DNA from: Bacteroidia bacterium | Lineage (GTDB): Bacteria > Bacteroidota > Bacteroidia > UKL13-3 | DNA: 64,000 nucleotides | Assembly: GCA_018058135.1 (NCBI GenBank) | Contig: JAGPCK010000005.1 | Coordinates: 1-64,000, forward strand | Direction of reading: 5' to 3' | Shown here: piece after piece, positions 18,362 to 27,710 of the stretch | How positions within the stretch are numbered: the first letter of the stretch is position 1 | Layout of the letters: each line of letters begins with the position of its first letter | The notes under the pieces: generated by a model | The model's database searches: none | What the model saw: the letters and a program-made list of their open reading frames with translations, nothing else | What the model was told of the DNA's origin: nothing | Position numbers and translations under genes: made by a program

Positions 18362-19665
18362 ACTACAGGTGTTCCATATAAATCAAACTCTTCAGCCGAA
18401 GTAATTTTAACCTGAACAAAGTCACCTATACGCACGTAATTTTCAGCAGGAATAAGCACTTCATTATCCACCTCAGGTGAGTCAAACTCGGTTCTTCCAA
18501 TGAAATGGTTGCCTTCTTTGCGATCAATAAGCACTTTGAGTGTTTGTCCAACACGACTTTTATTTACTTGAGCAGAAATATCCTGCTGTATCTCCATAAT
18601 GGTTGCAGCCCGCTCTTCTTTTACTTCCTGAGGAACATCATCTGCCAATGTGTGTGAATGCGTTCCTTCTTCATGAGAGTAAGTGAATATCCCCAGGCGT
18701 TCAAAGCGGCTTTGTTTTACAAAATCAGCCAGTTGTTCAAAATCGTCTTCTGTTTCGCCCGGGTGTCCGGCAATCAACGTAGTGCGGAAAGCTATCTCCG
18801 GAACTTTTTGCCTAACGATATCTACCAATTCCTCTGTACGTTTACGCGTAATGCCTCTGCGCATAATTTTGAGCATATTGTCGCTGATGTGTTGCAATGG
18901 CATATCAATATACTTGCATATGTTATCCCGCTCGCGCATTACATCCAGTACTTCCAGCGGGAACTGAGAAGGATATGCATAATGCAAACGAATCCACTCC
19001 AGACCGTTTACATCAGAGAGGGCACGCAATAAATCAGGCAGCTTACGATCGTTATATAAATCAAGTCCGTAATAGGTACTGTCTTGTGCAATAATCAACA
19101 GCTCTTTCGTACCGTTTTTAACCAGGTGCTGCGCTTCTTTTACCAATTGGTCTATAGGTTTGGAAACGTGTTTGCCGCGCATAATGGGAATAGCACAAAA
19201 AGAACAAGGCCGGTCGCAACCTTCAGCTATTTTAAGGTAAGCATAGTGCTGAGGGGTGGTTAGCGAACGTTCACCTATTAATTCATGTTTATAATCTGCA
19301 CCCAGTGCATTCAGCAACTGAGGCAAATGCATGGAACCAAAATATTGGTCTACTTCAGGAATTTCTTTTTCTAAATCGGGCTTGTACCGTTGAGAAAGAC
19401 ACCCGGTAACAAAAACCTGCTCCACCTGCCCCTGCTGCTTGGCCTCTACATAACGTAAAATGGTATCTACTGATTCCTGCTTGGCATTATCAATAAAGCC
19501 GCAGGTATTAATCACTACGATATTTGCATCGTCCTTAGCTGACTCATGTTCTACTTCAATATTGTTCGCTTTTAACTGCGAGTACAACACTTCTGAATCA
19601 ACAATATTTTTGGAACAACCCAGGGTAACAATATTTATTTTCTTTTTGCGTGTTTTGGTTTTCAT
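18358..19665 (-). CDS. rimO: Ribosomal protein S12 methylthiotransferase RimO
   Basis: 435 aa. The N-terminal UPF0004 domain carries a first [4Fe-4S] set at C17, C55 and C89. The radical SAM core has GCDRPCSFCAIPIMRGKH with C150, C154 and C157. A C-terminal TRAM domain spans roughly residues 370-435. It uses SAM and sulfur to methylthiolate the conserved Asp of S12. MiaB is the close alternative, but VTLGCSKNIVDSE and the overall pattern favour RimO. It is encoded 5 bp after ftsY and upstream of bshC in one operon. Confidence 0.95.
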   Translation of the reverse strand: MKTKTRKKKINIVTLGCSKNIVDSEVLYSQLKANNIEVEHESAKDDANIVVINTCGFIDNAKQESVDTILRYVEAKQQGQVEQVFVTGCLSQRYKPDLEKEIPEVDQYFGSMHLPQLLNALGADYKHELIGERSLTTPQHYAYLKIAEGCDRPCSFCAIPIMRGKHVSKPIDQLVKEAQHLVKNGTKELLIIAQDSTYYGLDLYNDRKLPDLLRALSDVNGLEWIRLHYAYPSQFPLEVLDVMRERDNICKYIDMPLQHISDNMLKIMRRGITRKRTEELVDIVRQKVPEIAFRTTLIAGHPGETEDDFEQLADFVKQSRFERLGIFTYSHEEGTHSHTLADDVPQEVKEERAATIMEIQQDISAQVNKSRVGQTLKVLIDRKEGNHFIGRTEFDSPEVDNEVLIPAENYVRIGDFVQVKITSAEEFDLYGTPVV

Positions 19666-19670
19666 CTGTA

Positions 19671-20633
19671 TTACCTGCTTATTCCTTTAAACAATGAATC
19701 TACAAATTCGGCTTTATTAAACAGTTGTAAATCGTTAATCCCTTCACCAACTCCTATATATTTTACCGGTATATTGAATTGATCGGCAATACCAATTACC
19801 ACTCCTCCCTTGGCTGTACCGTCAAGTTTGGTAAGGGCCAATGCGTTTACATCTGTTGCAGCGGTAAATTGTTTGGCTTGCTCAAATGCGTTTTGTCCGG
19901 TAGAGGCATCAAGTATAAGCAACACCTCATGCGGTGCCTCGGGAATAATTTTAGCCATCACCCTTTTGATTTTGGTAAGTTCATTCATCAGGTTCACCTT
20001 GTTGTGCAAACGGCCGGCTGTGTCAATAATCACCACATCGGCATTTTCTTCTACCGCTTTTTTAACAGCATCAAAGGCAACTGCAGCAGGGTCGGTATTC
20101 ATCCCATGCGCTATAAAACCAACTCCGGAGCGCTCTGACCAGATGCGTAATTGCTCTACAGCGGCTGCACGAAAAGTGTCTCCTGCTCCTAGTATGACTT
20201 TTTTACCTTCGCTGTTGAAAAGGTTGGCCAACTTACCAATGGTAGTGGTTTTTCCAACACCATTTACACCCACCACCATAATAACATAGGGCTTGGCAAT
20301 TTTAGTGAAATCATGTTGAGCGGCAGGCTGGTGACTATTCTCCGAAAGCATTTGCACAATTTCATCGCGCAAAAGAGCATTGAGTTCATTACTGCCTACA
20401 TATTTATCTTTAGCCACTCTATTTTGTAAACGGGCTATAATTTTTAAGGTAGTCTCCACTCCCACATCAGAAGAAATTAATATTTCTTCCAACTCATCTA
20501 AAAACTCATCATCAACAGAGGTTTTTCCAACCAGTGCTTTGCTGATTTTATCAAAAAGACTGGTTTTGGTTTTTTCCAATCCCTGATCCAGCTTTTCTTT
20601 TTTGTCTTTACCAAACAGACCGAAAAATGCCAT
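19671..20633 (-). CDS. ftsY: Signal recognition particle receptor FtsY
   Basis: 320 aa, a short form with almost no acidic A domain. The NG domain is complete: helical N domain (residues ~15-100), P-loop GVNGVGKTTTIGKLA, DTAGRLHNK, TKLDGTAKGG and C-terminal GEGINDLQLFNKAEFVDSLF. It docks the SRP-ribosome complex at the membrane and stimulates the paired GTPase Ffh. It heads the rimO-bshC genes and follows the ribosomal-protein genes, separated from them by a terminator hairpin. Confidence 0.96.
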   Translation of the reverse strand: MAFFGLFGKDKKEKLDQGLEKTKTSLFDKISKALVGKTSVDDEFLDELEEILISSDVGVETTLKIIARLQNRVAKDKYVGSNELNALLRDEIVQMLSENSHQPAAQHDFTKIAKPYVIMVVGVNGVGKTTTIGKLANLFNSEGKKVILGAGDTFRAAAVEQLRIWSERSGVGFIAHGMNTDPAAVAFDAVKKAVEENADVVIIDTAGRLHNKVNLMNELTKIKRVMAKIIPEAPHEVLLILDASTGQNAFEQAKQFTAATDVNALALTKLDGTAKGGVVIGIADQFNIPVKYIGVGEGINDLQLFNKAEFVDSLFKGISR

Positions 20634-20650
20634 ACTGATTGAAATATTTA

Positions 20651-20696
20651 ATTAAAAAAAAAGAGCTCCCCGATACCTTTGAACGGAAAGCTCTTT
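20651..20696 (-). terminator. Terminator after the DUF4295 gene
   Basis: On the minus strand AAAGAGCT / AGCTCTTT (8 bp, 21-nt loop that may pair further) is followed by a T run. It separates the ribosomal-protein transcript from ftsY, at least partly. Confidence 0.7.
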
Positions 20697-20715
20697 CTTA
20701 CTCAAAACGTAAAAA

Positions 20716-20868
20716 TTACGCTTTAAAATGTTGTTTAATATTGTCGTTAGGAACCATCTCTTCTTTGAAGGTATAAGCTCCGGTTTTGGGTGATTTCACC
20801 GCACGTATAATTTTAGCAAACTCTTTACCGGCTCCGGTTTTCAGTGTTGCAACTACTTTCTTAGCCAT
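20716..20868 (-). CDS. DUF4295 family small basic protein
   Basis: 50 aa, read directly from the sequence: it starts MAKKVVATLKTGAGKEFAKI and ends NDNIKQHFKA. Bacteroidota carry this short Lys-rich protein between rpmG and ftsY, exactly as here. The location and basic composition suggest a ribosome-associated role, but the function is not established. It follows rpmG by 22 bp. Confidence 0.88.
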   Translation of the reverse strand: MAKKVVATLKTGAGKEFAKIIRAVKSPKTGAYTFKEEMVPNDNIKQHFKA

Positions 20869-20890
20869 AGTATATCTTTACTTAAACGGG

Positions 20891-21073
20891 TTATTTAATT
20901 TCTTTGTGAAGAGTAACACGTTTCAGAATAGGGTTGTATTTTTTCAACTCTAAACGCTGTGTTGTTGTCTTTTTGTTTTTGGTGGTAATGTAACGCGATG
21001 TGCCATGCATACCGCTCTCTTTGTGCTCTGTACACTCAAGAATTACCTGAATTCTGCTTCCTCTTTTAGCCAT
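20891..21073 (-). CDS. rpmG: 50S ribosomal protein L33
   Basis: 60 aa, [20 protein letters not shown] and ending [10 protein letters not shown]. Only one Cys (ECTEHK) is present, so the four-Cys zinc ribbon of the C+ form of L33 is absent; this is the zinc-independent C- form. The gene lies between rpmB and DUF4295. Confidence 0.95.
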   Translation of the reverse strand: MAKRGSRIQVILECTEHKESGMHGTSRYITTKNKKTTTQRLELKKYNPILKRVTLHKEIK

Positions 21074-21090
21074 GATGCGTATATTTTAGC

Positions 21091-21324
21091 TTAAATAGAA
21101 CCTTTTTTAATTAAATCGTTCAGGCAGGCAGCGATACCTTTTTTGTTGATGGTGCGCATGGCCGATGTAGATACTTTTAAAGTAATCCAGCGGTTTTCTT
21201 CTGGCAACCAAAACTTTTTCACCTGTAAATTAGGGTAAAACTTACGTTTTACTCTGTGGTTGGAGTGAGACACGTGGTTACCCACTATGGCTTTCTTACC
21301 GGTTAAATCACAAACTCTTGACAT
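21091..21324 (-). CDS. rpmB: 50S ribosomal protein L28
   Basis: 77 aa. MSRVCDLTGKKAIVGNHVSH and RTINKKGIAACLNDL are typical. It has one Cys near the N-terminus and no CxxC pairs, the non-zinc form. It is the first gene of the rpmB-rpmG-DUF4295 unit. Its promoter should lie in the 275-bp region that separates it from the divergent hydrolase. Confidence 0.95.
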   Translation of the reverse strand: MSRVCDLTGKKAIVGNHVSHSNHRVKRKFYPNLQVKKFWLPEENRWITLKVSTSAMRTINKKGIAACLNDLIKKGSI

Positions 21325-21599
21325 AACTATTTTGCAAAAATGAGGTGCAAATATCTATAATTTCGAGTAATAAACAAGCGGTTACTTAAAAAAATACTTA
21401 AAAAACAAAGTGAATCAGGGTTTCAGACCAGTTATTAAGATCTTAATTCGGGCTGTGGTTGATTTTAGTTAGTAAAATGCGGAAATTATTGTCCCCGCAA
21501 TTGTTTAAAGCCCTTTCAGGCCTAACCCGGATATAAAACTGCTCTAGCATATCGTATCAAAACCTAAACACATCAATAGCTTACCTTATCTTTGTCACC
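21325..21599. other. Divergent intergenic region rpmB / hydrolase
   Basis: 275 bp, AT-rich, holding two outward promoters. No open frame or repeat worth naming was seen apart from the -7 element at 21587. Confidence 0.5.
21587..21594 (+). promoter_or_regulatory. Bacteroidota -7 element TATCTTTG
   Basis: A perfect TAnnTTTG match 5 nt before the ATG at 21600. It implies a leaderless or very short-leader transcript. Confidence 0.5.
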
Positions 21600-22367
21600 A
21601 TGCTATTGCATTACAATGTTTACGGAACAGGCCAAACTCCCCTTATAATATTACATGGTTTTATGGGTACTGCCGATAACTGGCATACGCTCGCACAGAA
21701 GTTTTCAAATGATAGGCAAGTAGTTACCATTGATTTGCGCAACCACGGACGCTCTCCTCATAACGAAGGGTTCAGTATACAGCTTATGGCTGATGACGTT
21801 TTGCATGTAATGCAGGAGATGAATATATCCAACTGCTTTCTGTTGGGGCATTCCATGGGTGGTAAGGTAGCCATGTTTTTGGCGCTACATTATCCCGAAA
21901 AGGTTAGTCGGTTATTGGTGGCCGATATCGCACCCCGCGCCTACTACAGAGGGCATGATGATGTTTTTGATGCACTTTTTGCGGTTGATCTTCCTAACAT
22001 CAAAACCCGCAAAGAAGCCGAAGAAGCCATGTTACCCTTTGTACCTGATTTTGGCGTGCGCCAGTTTTTGCTGAAAAATCTGGCACGCAATGAAGATGGT
22101 TCTTTTTATTGGAAAATGAATCTGGAGGTATTGCATACTAAATATGAGGAGATTATTATTCAAATAGACCACAACTCAACATATGCAAAACCTTCACTTT
22201 TTATACGGGGAGGAAACTCCAACTACATACGGGATAAAGACATTGATGACATACACCGCTTGTTTCCGGCAGCTGAACTGCTTACTCTACCAAAAGCCGG
22301 GCATTGGGTACATGCTGAACAACCGGCACTTTTCTTTGATGCTGTAAATTCATTTATTTCAAAATAA
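21600..22367 (+). CDS. Alpha/beta hydrolase, YbfF-like esterase family
   Basis: 255 aa. It has the oxyanion segment LHGFMGTADNWHTLA, the nucleophile elbow LLGHSMGGK (Ser85) and the catalytic His in KAGHWVHAEQP (His235). DLRNHGRSPH is the hallmark of the YbfF/ABHD11 branch of acyl-ester or thioester hydrolases. It should be cytoplasmic, as no signal peptide is visible. The substrate is unknown. Confidence 0.87.
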   Translation: MLLHYNVYGTGQTPLIILHGFMGTADNWHTLAQKFSNDRQVVTIDLRNHGRSPHNEGFSIQLMADDVLHVMQEMNISNCFLLGHSMGGKVAMFLALHYPEKVSRLLVADIAPRAYYRGHDDVFDALFAVDLPNIKTRKEAEEAMLPFVPDFGVRQFLLKNLARNEDGSFYWKMNLEVLHTKYEEIIIQIDHNSTYAKPSLFIRGGNSNYIRDKDIDDIHRLFPAAELLTLPKAGHWVHAEQPALFFDAVNSFISK

Positions 22368-22396
22368 AAATTAACAATTTGCTTATTTTCGAACCA

Positions 22397-23038
22397 ATGT
22401 TAAAATCAGGATTCATTTTACTATTGCTCCTTTTTACCGGTTTGTTAAACTGTTCACATGTTAATGCCCAACGATTTGTTTACCAAAAACTAACCTTAGT
22501 AAAAGACGGAGTAAGCGGTAGCATTGGGTTTGTGGGTGTAGCTCCTCGCATACATAAAATAGCCGGAAAAAATGCTTTTACAGCTGGAATACAACTTGGC
22601 TGGTATTTAAGTGACAAGTTTTTGATATCCAGCACCATTTGCCAAACCATTTCAAAAGTAAAACTTCCTTACAATTATTTTGACATAGCCATTGTTGAAC
22701 AGCATTGGGAGAACAGAATGGGGGTAACTCACATAGCTTACGTTCCCAAAACATATAAACTAATCCACCCTGTATTTGGAATTGGATTGGGTGGTGGTGA
22801 AATTAAAGCCCGCATAGCCGATGATGCAACTTACCAGTTTTACAATGCCTCCAATTCTTACTATGGTTTTGTTGAACCTTATGTTGAAGCTGAGTTAAAT
22901 ATTTCTAAACATTTCAGAACATCATTGGGGGCTACCTATACGCATACCTTTTTTCAAACCAATCAATACAGTAAAATTTCGAACAGCCAACTTTCTACTC
23001 CCGGTATTTATCTAGCTTTCCGTTTCGGGGAGTTTTGA
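22397..23038 (+). CDS. Exported protein, probable outer-membrane beta-barrel
   Basis: 213 aa from the ATG at 22397; the open frame extends to a TTG at 22379, but only the ATG gives a proper signal peptide (MLKSGFILLLLLFTGLLNCS, cleavage near NAQ). The mature part shows alternating beta strands (FTAGIQLGWYLSDKFLISS, FVEPYVEAELNISKHF, TSLGATYTHTFF) and a C-terminal strand ending in Phe (YLAFRFGEF), the usual barrel end signal. No family is recognised. It lies 29 bp after the hydrolase, possibly in the same transcript. Confidence 0.72.
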   Translation: MLKSGFILLLLLFTGLLNCSHVNAQRFVYQKLTLVKDGVSGSIGFVGVAPRIHKIAGKNAFTAGIQLGWYLSDKFLISSTICQTISKVKLPYNYFDIAIVEQHWENRMGVTHIAYVPKTYKLIHPVFGIGLGGGEIKARIADDATYQFYNASNSYYGFVEPYVEAELNISKHFRTSLGATYTHTFFQTNQYSKISNSQLSTPGIYLAFRFGEF

Positions 23039-23297
23039 TAATTAAAGATTGGTGCTAGAGTGTGTTTTTGAAGCGATTAATTGCAAAGCTAGGTACATAT
23101 GGATTAGAATTAATAACTTACAGCAGGATTACATTAGTGCAATGTTAGAAAAACTCCTCCTTGTTGAAGTTATATCGCTATCCTTTTGATATGACCTGTC
23201 TTAAGCAATCTTTTCCCAGTGTTAGAAAAGCAGTTATTAGTAGAAAATTTTCGCATGGCGCTTACTGCTTAACACCCTAAGTTAAACTAGTTTCAGA
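23039..23297. other. Gap between convergent genes
   Basis: 259 bp between the barrel gene (+) and the large T9SS protein (-). I see no open frame, no clear terminator and only a short imperfect direct repeat (TGTTAGAAAA, near 23142 and 23221). Confidence 0.4.
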
Positions 23298-26200
23298 TTA
23301 TCTCAGTAGAGTAATTTCCCCTTTCAAGTAGCGGTACTTATCATCAAAACCTTTGGCTTCTATGGTATACACATATACTCCATCCTGAACTGGGGTATTG
23401 TTATATTTACCATCCCAAGTGAGCGGTAATTGTCCTCTTGACCAACTGCCCTCGTAGATAATTTGCCCCCACTTGTTGAGAATAATCATACGCATCCACT
23501 TCATTTCGCCTGTGGTTACCTGAAAGACATCGTTCAAACCGTCTTCATTTGGCGAGAATGCCGTTGGAATGTGAATATCCGAATAGTCGTATACCCGAAT
23601 GCCATCAAACTCGAACTCCTGCCAACATCCTTTTGAGGTAAAGGCTTTCAGTTTCACTTTATATGTTCCAGGCTTGTTATAAGTGTATGATGGATCACGT
23701 TCAGTTGATACCCCGATGGAATCTCCAAAATCCCACAGATAACTAACAATATCGCCTGTTGACTGGTTGGTGAACTTCACTCCCAAAGGATATTTTCCTT
23801 CTGCTACATCTGTTTTAAATGCTGAACTCGGAATAGGCTCCACTTTCACGTTAACAGATTCACCCAAACTAGTGCAGGTTCCGTCTGAAGTTTTTACCGT
23901 GTATTCGTCAGTTGCCGGTGGGATTGCCCAAAATGATGCTGAGCTTGATACTACCTGACCTGCTTTATTTCTCCATTCAAATGTAGAACCTGAAGGAGAA
24001 TTTGCACTTAAAAGTACACTGTCTTTTTCACATATGGTTTGATCGACACTTGCGTTGATCTGCGGCAGTTGTCGTACATAGACTGTAACACTATCAAAAC
24101 CATAGCATCCGTTCACACCTTTAACCATCAATGTATAGGTGGTAGAAATAAGCGGTTGAGCAAAGGTATTGGATGAAGAAGCATTACTCAGGTTTGAAAT
24201 AGGGTTCCATAAATACTCCACTCCTCCGCTGCCTGTCAATGATGCTTTGTCTCCCCGACAAATAGAAGTATCAAGTCCTGCACTTGCCGGAGGAAGTGGT
24301 TTCATGGAAATTTTAACACTGTCATACGCAATACAACCGTTAATGTCAGTTCCTTTTACTTTGTAAAAACGTTCTGCATAAGGGAAAACTTCCGGGTTGG
24401 GAATGTTCGTACTGTTAATATTTACATCGGGGGTCCATTTATAACTCAATGCACCTCCTGCAAAAAGCATGATGCGTTGACCCGGACAAACAACTGTATC
24501 TACCGAGGCTGAAACAGGGGGCAGCGCATGCACAATAACTTTTACTGAATCAAAATTCACACAGCCATTTATGTCGGTTCCTTTTACTTTAAAGAAAGAG
24601 GTGCTTACCGGATTTACTGCAGGTGATGCAATGGTGGTATCTGCAATGTATGCTGAAGCATTCCATTGATAGGATACGGCACCTTTGGCATCGAGATAAA
24701 CATTATTGCCTATACAAAGCGAGGTATCTTTACCCGCATCAACACCAGGAAGCGGATTTACTGACACATAAACTGAGGCTGTATCAGAACAAACCCCGTT
24801 AAATCCTTTTACGGTATAACGACCTGTGGCCAAAGGTCGCACAATTACTTTACCTGTGGAATCCCAACTTTCTATGAATGTATTTGAGTTCCAAATATAA
24901 GTTAGGGTAGATAGTGGTTGTATGGTTACTGCTTCACGGTAACAGGTAAATGTATCGCGTGTAATCTGAATCTGTGGTAAAGCAAGTACATTTACATACA
25001 AACTGCGTTGTAAAATACACCCTTTGTCGGATGTAGCGGTAAGGGTGTACTGGGTTGCGGTAGTAGGGAATAATTTCGGACTTCCTGTCTGATCATCTAT
25101 CACCGTTTGTGGCGGTGACCAGGTGAAAGAAGAAGCATCTGAGGAGAAATATAACCTTAGCGTGTCGTTTAAACACATGGAGGTATCAGGCATTGATGAT
25201 ACCTGAGGAAGTCGATTGATTTTTAAACGCACTTTAGTGGTATCACTGCATATACCGTTGGAAACGGTAAGGGTATAGGTGGTATCCTGGTTAGGATAAA
25301 CACGGGCTACACTGCTACCTGGATTAATGATGTTGTACAACGGACTCCAGCTAAAGGAAGTTCCGTTAGTTGATGTAGACGTAAGTGTGGAAGTATCCTT
25401 ATCACAAATGGTTAACGAACCTGAAACACTGGCCTTAGGCCTGGCTACAACAGTAACATTCACCGTATCGTAACTACCACAATTGCCGGGGTTCCATGTG
25501 TGCAATATATACTCCTGGTTATTTAACGGTTTAAAATACGGACTTTTTCCATTAGCATTGGAAACCCCAACGGAAGGACTCCATTGATTGTACCAACCGT
25601 TGTTACCTGTAATTTGCACACTGTCGCTTAAGCAAATGGTTTTGTCAGCACCTGCATTAGCTACCGCGTATGTTGATATAATGAATGTTTTATTGACAGG
25701 ATATCCTACAATATTAGGTAAGGAACCAACCACCCTCACTCGGTATCCCACCCCCATTAACAGGTTAGACGGGAGTTTAACCTTGAACACTCCTGAATTG
25801 ACGCTGTTAAGTGTACCTAAAACCAATGGATTGTCAAAATCTCCGCTGGAATCTGATAGTTGTAGAGTAAATATATTGCCATTTTGAAATGTTCCGTATT
25901 TTGTATAACTCACTACCATGCTATCACCCACGCAATAAGCTGTTTTATTTATACTATTGGTGGTAATTACCTCTGTGTTTCTGAAACGGGAAAGATACTC
26001 TCCCCAATAAAAACCGTAATAACCATAGGTAAATCCGCTTCCTACAATACCTACAGGTACTGTGTCATTATTTTTAAAAATGGCTAAAGGCAAATAATAT
26101 GTTTGATTAGTATACATATATGAAGTGCCTGAGAAATAGACATTACCAAAATAATCCAGCCCTATGCCATTTACGTTCTCATTGCACCCGTAATAACCTC

Positions 26201-27611
26201 TTGTTCTCACGTTCCAACCCGATGTTCCATCAGAATTAATTTTAATCACAAACCCCGCTCGTTTCCAATTGTAGTGAAAATAGGGGTAATACCTCACATT
26301 GGATATAGTGCATACTGAGCCTGGTTCCGTATCATCAACCAATGTACCCGACACATAAATATTACCTGCTGGGTCCACTTCAATATCTGATGACCAATCG
26401 CCTGTATTATCTCCACAATAGTTTCCTACTGTTTTATTTTCATCACTTCCAATACGCTTTGTCCATACAAAATCTCCTGCAGCTGACATTTTAGCTATAT
26501 ACACATCATGTTTACCGGGTGCAAAAGGAACATATGTAGTTGTGCCAAATGTGGTAGTGGTGTTGTAAACTCCGGTAATTAAAATATCACCATAAATATC
26601 TGTAGTAGCTGCGATGGCATGTGTACCAATTTTTCTAGCCCACATTGGAACCCCTGTTGCAGAATATTTAATGATTGCACCATAAGTTTGATTACCTGTA
26701 ATGGGAACATATACTGATCCTTGACTGAAAGTAGCGTCTGCATATAAATTAGCAGTAAGGTAAATATTACCCGAATTGTCTATGGTAATGTCAGACGGGT
26801 ACTCATCCTCTGCTCCTCCACCTGAACGCATCCAAAGTGGTAAACCTGTTGGAGAAATTTTTGCCAAAAAAACATCGCGTTTACCATTAAAAGCCGGAGT
26901 GCTGGCTGTTAAAGAACTGGTTACTTTAATAAACCCGCTTCCGCTACCTGCCACGTAACAATTACCATAACGGTCAACCTCAACAGCTGACACACACTCT
27001 TCAGAAGCACCTGTTAATTTATGGGCCCATATCCATTGTCCACTGGGGCTTATTTTTGCTACAAAACCATCCTGACCTTGTGGATTCAATTTTAAATTTG
27101 GGCCAAAGTTCACATCAATTGCATTTGTACCGTTAATGGTTCCACCTACATAAACATATCCTTCTTCATCAACAGCTATGGCGTTAGCTAAATCCATTTG
27201 TGATCCTCCTGCCGAAACTGCCCATAATGCATTCCCTGAAGAATCATATTTTGCCACATAAAAATCAAAACAAGCATAACCTGTGCTGGCCCATCCGCAC
27301 AAATTACAGTTGTTCACGTTATTTGAAATGAGTACATTATTACCTATTTTAACAGTCCCGTTAAAACTACCAATTACATAAGTATTTCCATCAGCATCAA
27401 CAGTAGAATTTCGTTTACCTGCGTTACCGTACCAAGCATAAGTATTGTTTTGTACAATCCCGTTGCAGGAATTACAACTGTTTGCCCACCAATAAGCATA
27501 CCCTGTACTCATAGAATCAATAGCCTTTCGAGCCCATTTGTATTCCTGGGCATTTACATTGTTGTATGAGCAAAAGAAAAGGAGAACAATAATTAGTCGT
27601 AAAACTCTCAT
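23298..27611 (-). CDS. Very large T9SS-secreted surface protein with SBBP, Ig-like and PKD domains and type B sorting signal
   Basis: 1437 aa. The signal peptide ends at NNVNAQ. Residues ~60-520 hold propeller-like SBBP-type repeats (pattern DxxGNxYVxG, for example VDEEGYVYVGGT and VDRYGNCYVAGS). Residues ~650-1260 contain seven or eight tandem Ig-like/PKD-like modules of ~80 aa, marked by NAGADKTIC, DAGKDTSLC and SAGLDTSIC with SYxWxP. A canonical PKD domain (YLWDFGDS) follows. The last ~95 aa begin IPTAFSPNEDGLND, the gliding-motility-associated CHU C-terminal (type B T9SS) signal. It is probably a cell-surface adhesin or a filamentous surface component. Transcribed alone. Confidence 0.92.
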   Translation of the reverse strand: MRVLRLIIVLLFFCSYNNVNAQEYKWARKAIDSMSTGYAYWWANSCNSCNGIVQNNTYAWYGNAGKRNSTVDADGNTYVIGSFNGTVKIGNNVLISNNVNNCNLCGWASTGYACFDFYVAKYDSSGNALWAVSAGGSQMDLANAIAVDEEGYVYVGGTINGTNAIDVNFGPNLKLNPQGQDGFVAKISPSGQWIWAHKLTGASEECVSAVEVDRYGNCYVAGSGSGFIKVTSSLTASTPAFNGKRDVFLAKISPTGLPLWMRSGGGAEDEYPSDITIDNSGNIYLTANLYADATFSQGSVYVPITGNQTYGAIIKYSATGVPMWARKIGTHAIAATTDIYGDILITGVYNTTTTFGTTTYVPFAPGKHDVYIAKMSAAGDFVWTKRIGSDENKTVGNYCGDNTGDWSSDIEVDPAGNIYVSGTLVDDTEPGSVCTISNVRYYPYFHYNWKRAGFVIKINSDGTSGWNVRTRGYYGCNENVNGIGLDYFGNVYFSGTSYMYTNQTYYLPLAIFKNNDTVPVGIVGSGFTYGYYGFYWGEYLSRFRNTEVITTNSINKTAYCVGDSMVVSYTKYGTFQNGNIFTLQLSDSSGDFDNPLVLGTLNSVNSGVFKVKLPSNLLMGVGYRVRVVGSLPNIVGYPVNKTFIISTYAVANAGADKTICLSDSVQITGNNGWYNQWSPSVGVSNANGKSPYFKPLNNQEYILHTWNPGNCGSYDTVNVTVVARPKASVSGSLTICDKDTSTLTSTSTNGTSFSWSPLYNIINPGSSVARVYPNQDTTYTLTVSNGICSDTTKVRLKINRLPQVSSMPDTSMCLNDTLRLYFSSDASSFTWSPPQTVIDDQTGSPKLFPTTATQYTLTATSDKGCILQRSLYVNVLALPQIQITRDTFTCYREAVTIQPLSTLTYIWNSNTFIESWDSTGKVIVRPLATGRYTVKGFNGVCSDTASVYVSVNPLPGVDAGKDTSLCIGNNVYLDAKGAVSYQWNASAYIADTTIASPAVNPVSTSFFKVKGTDINGCVNFDSVKVIVHALPPVSASVDTVVCPGQRIMLFAGGALSYKWTPDVNINSTNIPNPEVFPYAERFYKVKGTDINGCIAYDSVKISMKPLPPASAGLDTSICRGDKASLTGSGGVEYLWNPISNLSNASSSNTFAQPLISTTYTLMVKGVNGCYGFDSVTVYVRQLPQINASVDQTICEKDSVLLSANSPSGSTFEWRNKAGQVVSSSASFWAIPPATDEYTVKTSDGTCTSLGESVNVKVEPIPSSAFKTDVAEGKYPLGVKFTNQSTGDIVSYLWDFGDSIGVSTERDPSYTYNKPGTYKVKLKAFTSKGCWQEFEFDGIRVYDYSDIHIPTAFSPNEDGLNDVFQVTTGEMKWMRMIILNKWGQIIYEGSWSRGQLPLTWDGKYNNTPVQDGVYVYTIEAKGFDDKYRYLKGEITLLR

Positions 27612-27710
27612 TTCTATATCGTATGATTTTATTTTAAACGAATATAATGGTAGTTAACGAAAAAACAACAGGATTTGGCTACAGTACAAAAATTTGACAA
27701 TCAGATGAAT

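Noticed and set aside
23039-23297. Remnant of a broken gene
   Set aside because: Short frames in this gap show no recognisable motif and there is no similarity to either neighbour.
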